64,000 nucleotides of DNA from contig NZ_AP018338.1 in NCBI RefSeq assembly GCF_002356415.1, positions 496,001-560,000 on the forward strand, read 5' to 3'. The notes under the pieces are model-generated. The model was given only the letters and a program-made list of their open reading frames with translations, searched no databases and was not told the DNA's origin. Below are positions 26,278 through 35,558 of the stretch, one piece after another (position 1 is the first letter of the stretch; each line of letters opens with the position of its first letter). The stretch comes from Streptococcus oralis subsp. tigurinus. GTDB lineage: Bacteria > Bacillota > Bacilli > Lactobacillales > Streptococcaceae. The position numbers and the translations under genes are program-made.

Positions 26278-27603
26278 ATGGCTAAAAAAGGTGCCCTAAC
26301 AGGTTTGCTCCTGTTTGGAATATTTTTTGGTGCGGGGAACTTGATTTTTCCGCCTTCTCTAGGTGCCCTATCTGGAGAACATTTTCTTCCTGCCATTGCA
26401 GGTTTTGTCTTTTCAGGCGTCGGTATCGCCGTTTTGACTCTCATTATTGGAACTCTCAATCCTAAGGGATACATTTATGAGATTTCTAAGAAAATCTCAC
26501 CTTGGTTTGCGACGCTTTATCTCGCAGTCCTCTATTTATCAATTGGTCCCTTCTTTGCCATTCCACGTACAGCCACAACAGCTTACGAAGTCGGGATTAG
26601 CCCCCTTTTATCAGATGCGAATAAAGGACTTGGATTGATTGTCTTTACCGTACTATATTTTGTAGCGGCTTATTTGATTTCACTCAATCCATCAAAGATT
26701 TTGGATCGGATCGGACGTATCTTGACACCAGTCTTTGCTTTGTTGATCGTTATCTTGGTTGTACTAGGTGCCTTCAAGTATGGTGGAACAAGTCCTCAAG
26801 CGGCCTCAGAAGCCTATCAATCCTCTGCTTTTGGAACAGGTTTCCTAGAAGGGTATAATACCTTGGATGCTCTTGCTTCAGTCGCCTTTAGTGTGATTGC
26901 TGTTCAAACCTTGAAACAACTTGGATTCTCAAGTAAGAAAGAGTACATTTCAACTATTTGGGTGGTTGGTATCGTTGTAGCTCTTGCCTTTAGCGCTCTT
27001 TACATCGGTTTAGGATTCCTTGGAAATCACTTCCCGGTACCAGCAGAAGCAATGAAGGGTGGAACACCAGGTGTTTATATCTTGTCGCAAGCTACTCAGG
27101 AAATCTTTGGTTCAACAGCTCAACTCTTCCTTGCTGTTATGGTAACTGTAACCTGCTTCACAACGACAGTTGGCTTGATTGTGTCTACAGCTGAATTCTT
27201 TAATGGACGTTTCCCACAAATCAGCTACAAGGTCTATGCAACTGCCTTTACCTTGATTGGATTTGCTATTGCAAACCTTGGTCTTGATGCAATCATTAAG
27301 TATTCAGTTCCAGTACTGGTAATCTTGTACCCAATCACCATCGCCATTGTGATGATTGTGATTGTTAATAAGTTTGTCGCTCTATCAAAACCAGGTATGC
27401 AGTTAACTATTGGGCTTGTTACAGCGATTGCTCTTGCAAGCGTCCTTGGAAGTTCTTTTAAGATTGAGTTTCTAGCAAATCTCGTTAATGCTCTTCCGTT
27501 TGCAGCTGCCTCTCTACCATGGTTGGTGCCAGCAATTATTGGAATCTTGCTTTCACTGGTTCTACCAAACAAACAAGAGAGTGACGTTTTTGAGATGGAA
27601 TAA
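26278..27603 (+). CDS. brnQ: branched-chain amino-acid transport carrier
   Basis: 441 residues with about 12 hydrophobic helices. It is a LIVCS-family cation symporter for leucine, isoleucine and valine. The N-terminal family motif GLLLFGIFFGAGNLIFPP lies near residues 9-26, then IPRTATTAYEVGI. The length is typical. Control by amino-acid status would be expected, and an inverted repeat lies upstream. A bidirectional terminator separates it from the lipoprotein gene. Confidence 0.93.
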   Translation: MAKKGALTGLLLFGIFFGAGNLIFPPSLGALSGEHFLPAIAGFVFSGVGIAVLTLIIGTLNPKGYIYEISKKISPWFATLYLAVLYLSIGPFFAIPRTATTAYEVGISPLLSDANKGLGLIVFTVLYFVAAYLISLNPSKILDRIGRILTPVFALLIVILVVLGAFKYGGTSPQAASEAYQSSAFGTGFLEGYNTLDALASVAFSVIAVQTLKQLGFSSKKEYISTIWVVGIVVALAFSALYIGLGFLGNHFPVPAEAMKGGTPGVYILSQATQEIFGSTAQLFLAVMVTVTCFTTTVGLIVSTAEFFNGRFPQISYKVYATAFTLIGFAIANLGLDAIIKYSVPVLVILYPITIAIVMIVIVNKFVALSKPGMQLTIGLVTAIALASVLGSSFKIEFLANLVNALPFAAASLPWLVPAIIGILLSLVLPNKQESDVFEME

Positions 27604-27635
27604 AAAAATTCTTGGTCATCGACCAAGAATTTTTT
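27603..27635. terminator. bidirectional terminator, brnQ / DUF1307 lipoprotein
   Basis: AAATTCTTGGTC and GACCAAGAATTT around ATC, with A and T runs on the two sides. Confidence 0.9.
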
Positions 27636-27651
27636 GTATGAGCACGACTCA

Positions 27652-28203
27652 TTAGTTGGTTTGTTCAGTATAACCAGCTTCTTTAAGCATTTTTTTCGAG
27701 GCAGCAAAGCTTACACGGTTTCCAATACCAGAATATTCGTTCGGCATTGCTTTTTTCAATTCGTCAAGACTCGCGACAGTCATGTCAACCTCGATGTTTT
27801 GGATAACTTTTTCGTCTTGAATTTCAACTTTTTGTGTAACCCCTTTGACCCCTTCATAACCTTTATAAGTATCATCAACAATTTCCTTAACACCTTCCGC
27901 GGTATTATTAAGTTTTTCAGGGTCAAGTACATTATGAACAGTTTGTTTTACAACGTCATCTCCCTTCACAGTATAAGTCAAGGTAGAATGAATTCCAGGT
28001 TTGCTATTGTGGACAAATGTGTGGGTTTCTGTCTCATCTTTCTTTTCAGATGATTGCTGACTGCTTTGTTTGGTCTCGCTTGACTGAGTTGTTGTGTCTT
28101 CTTTGCTACTGCTGTTAGTAGGTGTTGATGCTTGTTTGGAACATCCGAGTAGGAGGACAAGTGAAGCCACTAGGGCTAGTGATACTTTAAAGTATGATTT
28201 CAT
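27652..28203 (-). CDS. DUF1307 (YehR-like) lipoprotein
   Basis: 183 residues. The lipoprotein signal peptide MKSYFKVSLALVASLVLLLG ends at Cys21 (lipobox LLLGC). A Ser/Thr/Gln/Lys-rich linker spans residues 22-60. The globular domain has STLTYTVKGDDVVKQTVHN and ends around GIGNRVSFAASKKMLKEAGY, typical of DUF1307. It should be tethered to the outer face of the membrane. Function unknown. It has an extended -10 (TGTTATAAT) on the minus strand and AAAGGAAAG before the start. Confidence 0.88.
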   Translation of the reverse strand: MKSYFKVSLALVASLVLLLGCSKQASTPTNSSSKEDTTTQSSETKQSSQQSSEKKDETETHTFVHNSKPGIHSTLTYTVKGDDVVKQTVHNVLDPEKLNNTAEGVKEIVDDTYKGYEGVKGVTQKVEIQDEKVIQNIEVDMTVASLDELKKAMPNEYSGIGNRVSFAASKKMLKEAGYTEQTN

Positions 28204-28317
28204 ATTTTTTACTTTCCTTTTATAATCAAAGTATTTGTATTATAACATGGATCGATAGTGAAAGCAACTAAACACAGTTTTTCTCCTTTTTGAGAAGGAG
28301 TCTGACTAGAAAAATGT

Positions 28318-28323
28318 TATAAT
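28318..28323 (+). promoter_or_regulatory. extended -10 promoter of pepA
   Basis: TGTTATAAT, with TATAAT at 28318-28323. A CTCCTT/AAGGAG hairpin lies just upstream and no -35 is apparent. Confidence 0.65.
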
Positions 28324-28343
28324 GGTAGGAAAGAGGTGAAGAA

Positions 28344-29381
28344 ATGAATCAGACTGTAAACTATATCAAAGAACTAACCGCAATTGCATCTCCGACGGGC
28401 TTTACGCGTGAGATTTCAGACTACCTAGTCCATACTTTAGAAGAGCTTGGTTACCAGCCTATTCGAACAGCTAAGGGGGGTGTCAATGTGACCATTAAAG
28501 GTCAAAACGATGAGCAACAACGCTATGTGACTGCCCACGTGGATACGCTGGGTGCTATTGTTCGTGCAGTCAAACCGGATGGTCGTCTCAAATTAGATCG
28601 TATCGGTGGTTTTCCTTGGAACATGATTGAAGGGGAAAACTGTACGGTGCATGTGGCTAGCACTGGTCAAAAGGTATCTGGAACCATCCTCATCCACCAA
28701 ACTTCATGCCATGTCTACAAGGATGCAGGAACTGCAGAACGCACACAGGACAATATGGAAGTGCGTTTGGACGCAAAAGTGACCAATGAAAAAGAAACTC
28801 GCGCCTTGGGCATCGAGGTCGGTGATTTTATCAGCTTTGACCCACGAACTATCGTGACAGAGGCTGGTTTTATCAAGTCCCGTCACTTGGATGACAAGGT
28901 CAGCGCAGCAATTTTGCTCAATCTCCTTCGAGTTTATAAAGAAGAGCGAATTGACTTGCCGATGACGACACATTTTGCCTTTTCAGTATTTGAAGAAGTG
29001 GGTCATGGTGCTAACTCAAGTATCCCAAGTCAAGTTGTCGAATATCTAGCTGTAGATATGGGAGCTATGGGCGATGACCAACAGACAGATGAGTACACAG
29101 TATCTATCTGTGTCAAGGATGCTTCAGGACCTTATCACTATGACTTCCGTCAACACTTAGTAGCTTTGGCGAAAGAGCAGGATATTCCATTTAAGCTGGA
29201 TATCTATCCATTTTATGGTTCGGATGCTTCAGCAGCTATGTCAGCAGGTGCAGAGGTCAAGCATGCCCTCCTTGGTGCGGGAATCGAGTCCAGTCACTCT
29301 TATGAGCGCACCCACATTGATTCAGTAGTAGCGACTGAGCGTATGGTTGATGCCTATCTCAAGAGCGAGGGGGTATCATAG
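28344..29381 (+). CDS. pepA: glutamyl aminopeptidase PepA (M42 family)
   Basis: 345 residues, cytosolic metallo-aminopeptidase removing N-terminal Glu/Asp. M42 metal and catalytic motifs: VTAHVDTLGAIV (about 63-74), KSRHLDDKVSAA (about 174-185), SVFEEVGHGA (about 213-222), AVDMGAMGDD and the C-terminal SSHSYERTH. AGAGGTGAAG precedes the start. The HIT gene starts one base after its stop codon, so the two form an operon, probably with ldcB. Confidence 0.92.
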   Translation: MNQTVNYIKELTAIASPTGFTREISDYLVHTLEELGYQPIRTAKGGVNVTIKGQNDEQQRYVTAHVDTLGAIVRAVKPDGRLKLDRIGGFPWNMIEGENCTVHVASTGQKVSGTILIHQTSCHVYKDAGTAERTQDNMEVRLDAKVTNEKETRALGIEVGDFISFDPRTIVTEAGFIKSRHLDDKVSAAILLNLLRVYKEERIDLPMTTHFAFSVFEEVGHGANSSIPSQVVEYLAVDMGAMGDDQQTDEYTVSICVKDASGPYHYDFRQHLVALAKEQDIPFKLDIYPFYGSDASAAMSAGAEVKHALLGAGIESSHSYERTHIDSVVATERMVDAYLKSEGVS

Positions 29382-29382
29382 A

Positions 29383-29844
29383 ATGTGCTTAATCTGTCAG
29401 AGAATTGAACTCATCAAAGCTGGACAAAATCCCTACTTTGTAAAAGAACTAGAAACAGGCTATGTTGTCATTGGAGACCACCAATACTTTAAGGGCTATA
29501 CCTTATTTCTGGCAAAAGAGCATGTCACAGAACTTCATCAGATGGAAACCTCTGTAAAACTTCGTTTTCTAGAGGAAATGAGTCTGGTCCAAGAAGCAGT
29601 CGCCAAAGCGTTTAAAGCTGAAAAGATGAACATCGAACTTCTAGGAAATGGAGATGCCCATGTTCACTGGCACCTCTTTCCAAGACGATCAGGTGATATG
29701 AGGGGTCGTGGATTGAATGGCCGTGGTCCAGTCTGGTGGGTGCCCTGGGAAGAAATGGCGGCAGAAGATTGCCAAGTGCAATTCCATGAGTTGGAACAAA
29801 TGATTAAAACCTTATCCGATGAATTAGAGAAGCATGTGATTTAA
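29383..29844 (+). CDS. HIT-family nucleotide-binding protein
   Basis: 153 residues. It begins MCLICQRIELIKAGQNP, and the histidine triad is in NGDAHVHWHLFPRR (HVHWHL, with Arg/Pro after). HIT proteins hydrolyse nucleoside phosphoramidates or dinucleotides; the substrate here is not known. The ATG at 29383 is chosen because the family starts there and the earlier in-frame start lies inside pepA. GAGGGGG in the end of pepA acts as its ribosome site, suggesting translational coupling. Confidence 0.87.
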   Translation: MCLICQRIELIKAGQNPYFVKELETGYVVIGDHQYFKGYTLFLAKEHVTELHQMETSVKLRFLEEMSLVQEAVAKAFKAEKMNIELLGNGDAHVHWHLFPRRSGDMRGRGLNGRGPVWWVPWEEMAAEDCQVQFHELEQMIKTLSDELEKHVI

Positions 29845-29859
29845 GAGAGGAAGAAAAAA

Positions 29860-30576
29860 ATGAAAAAAAGATACATCGTTTTATCCGGTTTGCTAGCAGT
29901 AACCCTAGCAGCATGTTCTCAAGAAACACCTAAAAATGAAGAAAATACTCAAAAAACGGAACAGACTAGCCAATCTGAAGGGACTGTAGGAAGCAAATCT
30001 CAAGCTTCTAGTCAGAAAAAGGCAGAAGTTGTCAATAAGGGAGACCACTATAGTATACAAGGAAAATACGATGAAATCGTCGTAGCTAATAAGCACTATC
30101 CTTTGTCAAAAGACTACAATCCAGGAGAAAATCCAACAGCTAAGGCAGAGTTGGTCAAACTCATTGCAGCAATGCAAGCAGCTGGCTACCCAATCAGCGA
30201 TCACTACAGTGGTTTTAGAAGTTATGAAACTCAAACCAAACTTTATCAAGACTATGTGAATCAAGACGGTAAGGAAGCAGCAGATCGCTATTCAGCTCGC
30301 CCAGGTTATAGTGAACACCAAACAGGTCTTGCTTTTGATTTGATTGGGACTAATGGAGAATTAGTGACAGAGGAGAAGGCAGCTCAGTGGCTCTTGGATC
30401 ATGCGGCTGACTATGGCTTTGTTGTTCGCTATCTCAAAGGAAAGGAAAAAGAGACTGGCTACATGGCGGAAGAATGGCATCTTCGCTACGTCGGAAAAGA
30501 AGCCAAAGAAATTGCTGCAAGTGGCCTTAGTTTGGAAGAATACTATGGCTTTGAAGGCGGAGATTACGTCGATTAA
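29860..30576 (+). CDS. ldcB: LdcB/DacB peptidoglycan L,D-carboxypeptidase (VanY/M15B fold), lipoprotein
   Basis: 238 residues. Signal peptide with lipobox LAAC (Cys19), then a Glu/Gln/Ser/Lys-rich linker to about residue 55. In the M15B domain, zinc and catalytic residues are in SEHQTGLAFDLIG and AEEWHLRYVG. In pneumococcus this enzyme trims tetrapeptide stems to tripeptides outside the membrane, affecting cell shape. GAGAGGAAG precedes the ATG, 15 bases after the HIT gene. Confidence 0.9.
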   Translation: MKKRYIVLSGLLAVTLAACSQETPKNEENTQKTEQTSQSEGTVGSKSQASSQKKAEVVNKGDHYSIQGKYDEIVVANKHYPLSKDYNPGENPTAKAELVKLIAAMQAAGYPISDHYSGFRSYETQTKLYQDYVNQDGKEAADRYSARPGYSEHQTGLAFDLIGTNGELVTEEKAAQWLLDHAADYGFVVRYLKGKEKETGYMAEEWHLRYVGKEAKEIAASGLSLEEYYGFEGGDYVD

Positions 30577-30592
30577 AAAAGAAATTTTTCTC

Positions 30593-30620
30593 TTGCATTT
30601 TTAGATAAATAGTGTATAAT
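30593..30620 (+). promoter_or_regulatory. promoter of rplK-rplA
   Basis: TTGCAT (30593-30598), a 16-base spacer and TATAAT (30615-30620). Confidence 0.85.
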
Positions 30621-30625
30621 AGATG

Positions 30626-30698
30626 AGTATGTGTAAAGCATACTTGTGGGAGGTAAAAATCTTACATTACCGCCAAAACCACAAAGGAGGATTTAAAA
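30626..30698 (+). promoter_or_regulatory. structured leader of the rplK-rplA mRNA
   Basis: A short hairpin (AGTATG / CATACT, 30626-30644) is followed by GTGGGAGGTAAAAATC and ACCGCC, which can pair in part. An autoregulatory L1 site is a reasonable guess for this position, but it was not matched to a model. Confidence 0.45.
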
Positions 30699-31124
30699 AT
30701 GGCTAAAAAAGTCGAAAAACTTGTAAAATTGCAAATCCCTGCTGGTAAAGCTACACCAGCTCCACCAGTTGGACCTGCTCTTGGTCAAGCTGGTATCAAC
30801 ATCATGGGATTCACAAAAGAGTTCAACGCTCGTACAGCTGATCAAGCTGGTATGATCATTCCAGTTGTTATCTCAGTATACGAAGACAAATCATTTACTT
30901 TCGTTACAAAAACACCACCAGCTGCTGTTCTTTTGAAAAAGGCTGCAGGTGTTGAAAAAGGATCAGGTACACCTAACAAAACTAAAGTTGCTACAGTTAC
31001 TCGTGCACAAGTACAAGAAATTGCAGAAACTAAGATGCCAGATTTGAACGCAGCAAACATTGAGTCTGCAATGCGTATGATCGAAGGTACTGCTCGTTCT
31101 ATGGGATTCACTGTTGTTGACTAA
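30699..31124 (+). CDS. rplK: 50S ribosomal protein L11
   Basis: 141 residues, the standard length. It binds 23S rRNA at the GTPase-associated centre. The N-terminal [21 protein letters not shown] and [19 protein letters not shown] are typical, as is the C-terminal [22 protein letters not shown] precedes the ATG. Codon choice is that of a highly expressed gene (GCT, GTT, AAA, GGT). It is co-transcribed with rplA across an unusually long spacer. Confidence 0.98.
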   Translation: MAKKVEKLVKLQIPAGKATPAPPVGPALGQAGINIMGFTKEFNARTADQAGMIIPVVISVYEDKSFTFVTKTPPAAVLLKKAAGVEKGSGTPNKTKVATVTRAQVQEIAETKMPDLNAANIESAMRMIEGTARSMGFTVVD

Positions 31125-31162
31125 TCAATAACACAGTAGAAAATCTCACAGCAGTCTATTAG

Positions 31163-31245
31163 TTGCTTTTCATACTAGGCAAGTGACTGAGGCTTGTACT
31201 TAGGTACAGTAAAGGAACTGAACGAAGTAGGAAAAGGAAAATAAT
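31163..31245 (-). repeat. diverged BOX-like element in the rplK-rplA spacer
   Basis: The run CTAGGCAAGTGACTGAGG, CTTGTACTTAGGTACAGTAA, AGGAACTGAACG aligns with the BOX at 25701-25807 (CTAGGAAGCTAGCCGCAGG, CTGTACTTGAGTACGGTAAG, GCGACTCTGACG), with many substitutions. It keeps the TGTAC-TTAG-GTACA hairpin. The remaining spacer to 31331 has no other clear feature except AAGGAG before rplA. Confidence 0.6.
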
Positions 31246-31331
31246 AGGCTGAAAACCCGCAAGACTTCATCATTTCGAGAAGTGACGTGGGAGATGAAAA
31301 TCGATTGAACCACTTACAAGGAGAATAGAAA

Positions 31332-32021
31332 ATGGCTAAAAAAAGCAAACAACTTCGTGCTGCTCTTGAGAAAATTGACAGCACAAAAGCATACAGTGTA
31401 GAAGAAGCTGTAGCACTTGCAAAAGAAACTAACTTTGCAAAATTTGACGCAACTGTAGAAGTTGCTTACAACTTGAACATCGACGTTAAAAAAGCTGACC
31501 AACAAATCCGTGGAGCAATGGTATTGCCAAACGGAACTGGTAAAACTTCACGCGTTCTTGTTTTCGCACGTGGTGCAAAAGCTGAAGAAGCAAAAGCTGC
31601 TGGTGCAGACTTTGTTGGTGAAGATGACCTTGTTGCGAAAATCAACGACGGTTGGTTGGACTTCGACGTAGTTATCGCTACACCTGATATGATGGCTCTT
31701 GTTGGACGTCTTGGACGTGTCCTTGGACCACGTAACTTGATGCCAAACCCTAAAACTGGTACTGTAACAATGGATGTTGCTAAAGCAGTTGAAGAGTCTA
31801 AAGGTGGTAAAATTACTTACCGTGCTGACCGTGCAGGTAACGTTCAAGCAATCATCGGTAAAGTATCATTTGAAGCTGAAAAATTGGTTGAAAACTTCAA
31901 AGCTTTCAACGAAACAATCCAAAAATCAAAACCAGCTACAGCTAAAGGAACTTACGTAACAAACTTGACAATCACAACTACTCAAGGTGTTGGTATCAAA
32001 GTTGACGTAAACTCACTTTAA
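31332..32021 (+). CDS. rplA: 50S ribosomal protein L1
   Basis: 229 residues, the standard length. It forms the L1 stalk of the large subunit and can repress its own operon. Typical segments are [53 protein letters not shown] and [29 protein letters not shown] precedes the ATG. Highly expressed codon pattern. A strong terminator ends the operon. Confidence 0.98.
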   Translation: MAKKSKQLRAALEKIDSTKAYSVEEAVALAKETNFAKFDATVEVAYNLNIDVKKADQQIRGAMVLPNGTGKTSRVLVFARGAKAEEAKAAGADFVGEDDLVAKINDGWLDFDVVIATPDMMALVGRLGRVLGPRNLMPNPKTGTVTMDVAKAVEESKGGKITYRADRAGNVQAIIGKVSFEAEKLVENFKAFNETIQKSKPATAKGTYVTNLTITTTQGVGIKVDVNSL

Positions 32022-32043
32022 TCAGTAGTTTATAAAAGAGAAG

Positions 32044-32069
32044 ACGAGTACGAAAGTGCTCGTTTTTTT
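32044..32069 (+). terminator. terminator of rplK-rplA
   Basis: ACGAGTAC and GTGCTCGT around a GAAA tetraloop, then T7. Confidence 0.92.
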
Positions 32070-32195
32070 GATGAGTATGACCTTTTAGAAAAATCAGTTC
32101 ATTGATCAGCTTTGTAGCAATAGTGCGTTTCCTCTTCTTCTTTCACAGAAAATATGGTATAATAGAGAGTAAAAAACTTTGAAAGAAAGAAAAAG

Positions 32196-32708
32196 ATGAA
32201 TTTAAAAGATTATATCGCAACGATTGAAAATTATCCTAAGGAAGGCATTACCTTCCGTGATATCAGCCCTTTGATGGCAGATGGAAATGCTTATAGCTAT
32301 GCTGTTCGTGAAATTGTTCAGTATGCAACAGACAAGAAGATCGACATGATTGTGGGTCCAGAGGCTCGTGGATTTATTGTTGGTTGCCCCGTTGCCTTTG
32401 AGTTGGGGATTGGCTTTGCGCCTGTTCGTAAGCCAGGTAAATTGCCACGCGAAGTCATTTCTGCTGACTATGAAAAAGAGTACGGTATTGATACCTTGAC
32501 CATGCACGCTGATGCCATCAAACCAGGTCAACGCGTTCTCATCGTAGATGATCTCTTAGCAACAGGCGGGACTGTCAAGGCAACAATTGAGATGATTGAA
32601 AGACTTGGTGGAATTGTAGCCGGTTGTGCTTTCTTGATTGAGTTGGATGAGCTTAAAGGCCGTGAAAAAATCGGAGATTACGATTACAAGGTACTTATGC
32701 ATTATTAA
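32196..32708 (+). CDS. apt: adenine phosphoribosyltransferase
   Basis: 170 residues. It salvages adenine to AMP using PRPP in the cytoplasm. The PRPP-binding motif is [16 protein letters not shown] (about 110-125). The family N-terminus is [21 protein letters not shown], followed by [11 protein letters not shown]. The length is standard. An extended -10 (TGGTATAAT) ends about 32 bases upstream, and GAAAGAAAG precedes the ATG. It is monocistronic, with a terminator at its end. Confidence 0.96.
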   Translation: MNLKDYIATIENYPKEGITFRDISPLMADGNAYSYAVREIVQYATDKKIDMIVGPEARGFIVGCPVAFELGIGFAPVRKPGKLPREVISADYEKEYGIDTLTMHADAIKPGQRVLIVDDLLATGGTVKATIEMIERLGGIVAGCAFLIELDELKGREKIGDYDYKVLMHY

Positions 32709-32711
32709 TAA

Positions 32712-32734
32712 AAAACAGTCCTTGGGGCTGTTTT
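32712..32734 (+). terminator. apt terminator
   Basis: AAAACAGTCC pairs with GGGCTGTTTT, with a T-rich tail. Confidence 0.8.
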
Positions 32735-32780
32735 CTCTTCATCCGCTATATAAATTAACTATAGCTAGTTAGAGAAAAAC

Positions 32781-32797
32781 TATAATTGAAAACTATA
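32781..32797. promoter_or_regulatory. Met-box (MetR/MtaR-type operator) at the metA promoter
   Basis: TATAATTGAAAACTATA resembles the streptococcal Met-box TATAGTTTNAAACTATA (most positions agree, both TATA arms intact). It overlaps the -35 hexamer. A second inverted repeat, AACTA-TAGC-TAGTT, lies about 20 bases upstream. Confidence 0.7.
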
Positions 32798-32814
32798 TCT
32801 TCATACAGTATAAT
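32786..32814 (+). promoter_or_regulatory. promoter of metA-dnaD
   Basis: TTGAAA (32786-32791), a 17-base spacer and TATAAT (32809-32814). Confidence 0.8.
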
Positions 32815-32894
32815 ATAGGGAAGAAGTATTTGGAGGTTTTTGCTTTCAAACAGACAAGATCATTCCCAAAATAGAGAACTGTTAGGAGGGTATT

Positions 32895-33839
32895 ATGCCG
32901 ATTCGACTTGATAAAAAATTACCAGCTGTGGAGATTTTAAGGACAGAAAATATCTTTGTGATGGACGACCAACGGGCCGCTCATCAGGATATTCGCCCCT
33001 TGAAGATTTTGATTTTAAATCTCATGCCCCAAAAGATGGTGACAGAAACGCAACTCTTGCGGCATTTGGCTAATACACCGTTGCAATTAGATATTGATTT
33101 CTTATATATGGAAACGCATCATTCCAAGACAACCCGTGCCGAACATATGGAAACCTTCTATAAGACCTTTCCAGAGGTCAAGAATGACTTCTTTGATGGA
33201 ATGATTATCACGGGAGCACCAGTGGAGCATTTGCCTTTTGAGGAGGTGGATTATTGGGAGGAATTCAAGCAGGTCATCGAATGGTCCAAGACGCATGTTT
33301 TTTCAACCCTGCATATCTGTTGGGGTGCACAAGCAGGTCTTTATGTTCGCTATGGCGTTGAAAAGCACCAGATGGATCGGAAACTATCAGGTATTTACCC
33401 ACAGGATACCTTAAAAGAGGGGCACCTTCTTTTTAGAGGTTTTGATGATCGCTATGTAGCTCCTCATTCTCGTCATACTGAGATTTTAAAAGAAGAAATC
33501 TTAAACAAGACCAATCTTGAGATTCTGTCAGAAGGTCCTGAGGTTGGGGTTTCTATCTTAGCTAGTCGAGATTTGCGTGAGATTTATAGTTTTGGCCATT
33601 TGGAGTATGATCGTGACACTTTGGCAAGAGAGTATTTTCGTGATTATGAGGCGGGGCTCGACCCTCATATCCCAGAGAACTACTTTAAAAATGATGATGT
33701 AAATGAGACGCCCTGTCTCTGTTGGTCTTCATCAGCTGCCCTCTTTTTCAGCAATTGGGTAAACTATGCAGTTTATCAAGAAACCCCTTTTGACTGGAGA
33801 AAGGTAGAGGATGATGCGGCTGCATTTGGATATTTATAA
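32895..33839 (+). CDS. metA: homoserine O-acyltransferase (MetA), predicted acetyl-CoA type
   Basis: 314 residues. It activates homoserine in methionine synthesis. The nucleophile Cys142 lies in [10 protein letters not shown]; the His/Glu pair is in FGHLEYD. Position 111, in [10 protein letters not shown], is Glu. In this family Glu111 favours acetyl-CoA and Gly111 succinyl-CoA, so this enzyme is predicted to be an acetyltransferase despite the usual succinyltransferase name. TTAGGAGGG precedes the ATG. A Met-box overlaps the promoter. dnaD follows after eight bases. Confidence 0.93.
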   Translation: MPIRLDKKLPAVEILRTENIFVMDDQRAAHQDIRPLKILILNLMPQKMVTETQLLRHLANTPLQLDIDFLYMETHHSKTTRAEHMETFYKTFPEVKNDFFDGMIITGAPVEHLPFEEVDYWEEFKQVIEWSKTHVFSTLHICWGAQAGLYVRYGVEKHQMDRKLSGIYPQDTLKEGHLLFRGFDDRYVAPHSRHTEILKEEILNKTNLEILSEGPEVGVSILASRDLREIYSFGHLEYDRDTLAREYFRDYEAGLDPHIPENYFKNDDVNETPCLCWSSSAALFFSNWVNYAVYQETPFDWRKVEDDAAAFGYL

Positions 33840-33847
33840 GAGGAATT

Positions 33848-34525
33848 ATGACATATTTTGACGCTTTTAAATCAGGGAACTTGGTTTTACCAAGTGCCCT
33901 GCTCTTGCATTTTAAGGAACTCTTTCCTTCCAGCGAAGATTTTCTCGTCTGGCAATTTTTCTATTTACAAAATACCACAGCCTTAGGAGATGTTTCGCCT
34001 AGCCAAATAGCTGAAATCATTGGGAAAGAGGTGGCAGATGTCAACCAATCCATTTCGAATTTGACTGAAAATGGTTTGATACAATATCGGACCATTGAAC
34101 TAAATGGGGAAATTGAGCTGATTTTTGATGCTAGTCTGGCTTTTGAACGCTTGGATAGCTTGTTAGATAGCCAAACTCCAGCTACAACTGCCCCAAACTC
34201 CAAAAATCAATTGAAGGATCTGGTTGAAACTTTTCAGCAGGAATTGGGGCGCTTGTTAACACCATTTGAAATCGAAGATCTTTCCAAGACTGTCAAAGAA
34301 GATGGAATCAAGGCGGATTTGATCAAGGAAGCTCTCCGAGAGGCGGTTTTTAATGGCAAACCAAACTGGAAGTACATTCAGGCAATCCTTCGTAACTGGC
34401 GCCATGAAGGTATCCAGTCTGTGGCTCAGGTGGAGGCCAAACGAGCAGAGCGAGAAGCGAACAATCCCAAACAAGTTCAGGCTTCGGCTGATTTCCTCGA
34501 TGCCATGAATTTGTGGCAAGATTAG
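33848..34525 (+). CDS. dnaD: DnaD-family replication/primosome protein
   Basis: 225 residues. The N-terminal winged-helix domain (about 1-100) includes GDVSPSQIAEIIGKEVADVN. The C-terminal DnaD/DnaB-like domain (about 125-200) has LGRLLTPFEIEDLSKTV and the YIQAILRNWRHEGI tail. DnaD helps load the replicative helicase with DnaB and DnaI. AAGAGGAATT precedes the ATG. It is co-transcribed with metA, which has no obvious functional tie. Confidence 0.88.
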   Translation: MTYFDAFKSGNLVLPSALLLHFKELFPSSEDFLVWQFFYLQNTTALGDVSPSQIAEIIGKEVADVNQSISNLTENGLIQYRTIELNGEIELIFDASLAFERLDSLLDSQTPATTAPNSKNQLKDLVETFQQELGRLLTPFEIEDLSKTVKEDGIKADLIKEALREAVFNGKPNWKYIQAILRNWRHEGIQSVAQVEAKRAEREANNPKQVQASADFLDAMNLWQD

Positions 34526-34558
34526 TCGCTTGAAAAATCTTGAAAATTAGAGTAAGGT

Positions 34559-34587
34559 TTGCAAGCTCGTTATAAATATGATAGAAT
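34559..34587 (+). promoter_or_regulatory. promoter of tpiA
   Basis: TTGCAA (34559-34564), a 17-base spacer and TAGAAT (34582-34587). Confidence 0.7.
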
Positions 34588-34621
34588 AATAGTGAATAAA
34601 ATGAAAAAAGAGGTATGTGAA

Positions 34622-35380
34622 ATGTCACGTAAACCATTTATCGCTGGTAACTGGAAAATGAACAAAAATCCAGAAGAAGCAAAAGCATTTGTTGAAGCCG
34701 TTGCATCAAAACTTCCTTCATCAGACCTTGTTGAAGCAGGTATCGCAGCTCCTGCAGTTGATTTGACAGCTGTTCTTGCTGCTGCTAAAGGTTCAAACCT
34801 TAAAGTTGCTGCTCAAAACTGCTACTTTGAAAATGCAGGTGCGTTCACTGGTGAAACTAGCCCACAAGTTTTGAAAGAAATCGGTACAGACTACGTTGTG
34901 ATCGGTCACTCAGAACGTCGTGACTACTTCCATGAAACTGACGAAGATATCAACAAAAAAGCAAAAGCAATCTTTGCAAACGGTATGCTTCCAATCATCT
35001 GTTGTGGTGAGTCACTTGAAACTTACGAAGCTGGTAAAGCGGCTGAATTCGTAGGTGCTCAAGTATCTGCTGCATTGGCTGGCTTGACAGCTGAACAAGT
35101 TGCTTCAACAGTTATCGCTTACGAGCCAATCTGGGCTATCGGTACTGGTAAATCAGCTTCACAAGACGATGCACAAAAAATGTGTAAAGTTGTTCGTGAC
35201 GTCGTAGCAGCTGACTTTGGTCAAGAAGTTGCGGACAAAGTTCGTGTTCAATACGGTGGTTCTGTTAAACCTGAAAACGTTGCTTCATACATGGCTTGCC
35301 CAGACGTTGACGGTGCCCTTGTTGGTGGTGCGTCACTTGAAGCTGAAAGCTTCTTGGCATTACTTGACTTTGTAAAATAA
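34622..35380 (+). CDS. tpiA: triosephosphate isomerase
   Basis: 252 residues. It interconverts dihydroxyacetone phosphate and glyceraldehyde 3-phosphate in glycolysis. Motifs: [15 protein letters not shown], the catalytic His in [11 protein letters not shown], the catalytic Glu in [14 protein letters not shown], and the phosphate loop [10 protein letters not shown]. The ATG at 34622 matches the family start and has GAGGTATG upstream. Codon choice is that of a highly expressed gene. It is monocistronic. Confidence 0.98.
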   Translation: MSRKPFIAGNWKMNKNPEEAKAFVEAVASKLPSSDLVEAGIAAPAVDLTAVLAAAKGSNLKVAAQNCYFENAGAFTGETSPQVLKEIGTDYVVIGHSERRDYFHETDEDINKKAKAIFANGMLPIICCGESLETYEAGKAAEFVGAQVSAALAGLTAEQVASTVIAYEPIWAIGTGKSASQDDAQKMCKVVRDVVAADFGQEVADKVRVQYGGSVKPENVASYMACPDVDGALVGGASLEAESFLALLDFVK

Positions 35381-35393
35381 TCTAGCTTATTCC

Positions 35394-35442
35394 AGACAGA
35401 CAGTAAAAGTACTAAGTGACTTTGACTGCCTGTCTTATTTTT
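35394..35442 (+). terminator. tpiA terminator
   Basis: AGACAG..CAGT pairs with ACTG.CTGTCT, with an inner AAAGT/ACTTT extension, then TTATTTTT. Confidence 0.8.
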
Positions 35443-35558
35443 ACTTGGAGCATTCTTGTGAAAGAGGGATTTTGCTAGACTAGGAAAGTTCCTTAGGGAA
35501 AGAAAGGCGTGCAGATGCGCGCTCTTTTCTATATCAAAAAGTTATGAAAGGGGGAGTT

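Noticed and set aside
31548..31847. 99-codon frame antisense to rplA
   Set aside because: A cysteine-, serine- and threonine-rich shadow produced by the codon bias of a highly expressed gene.
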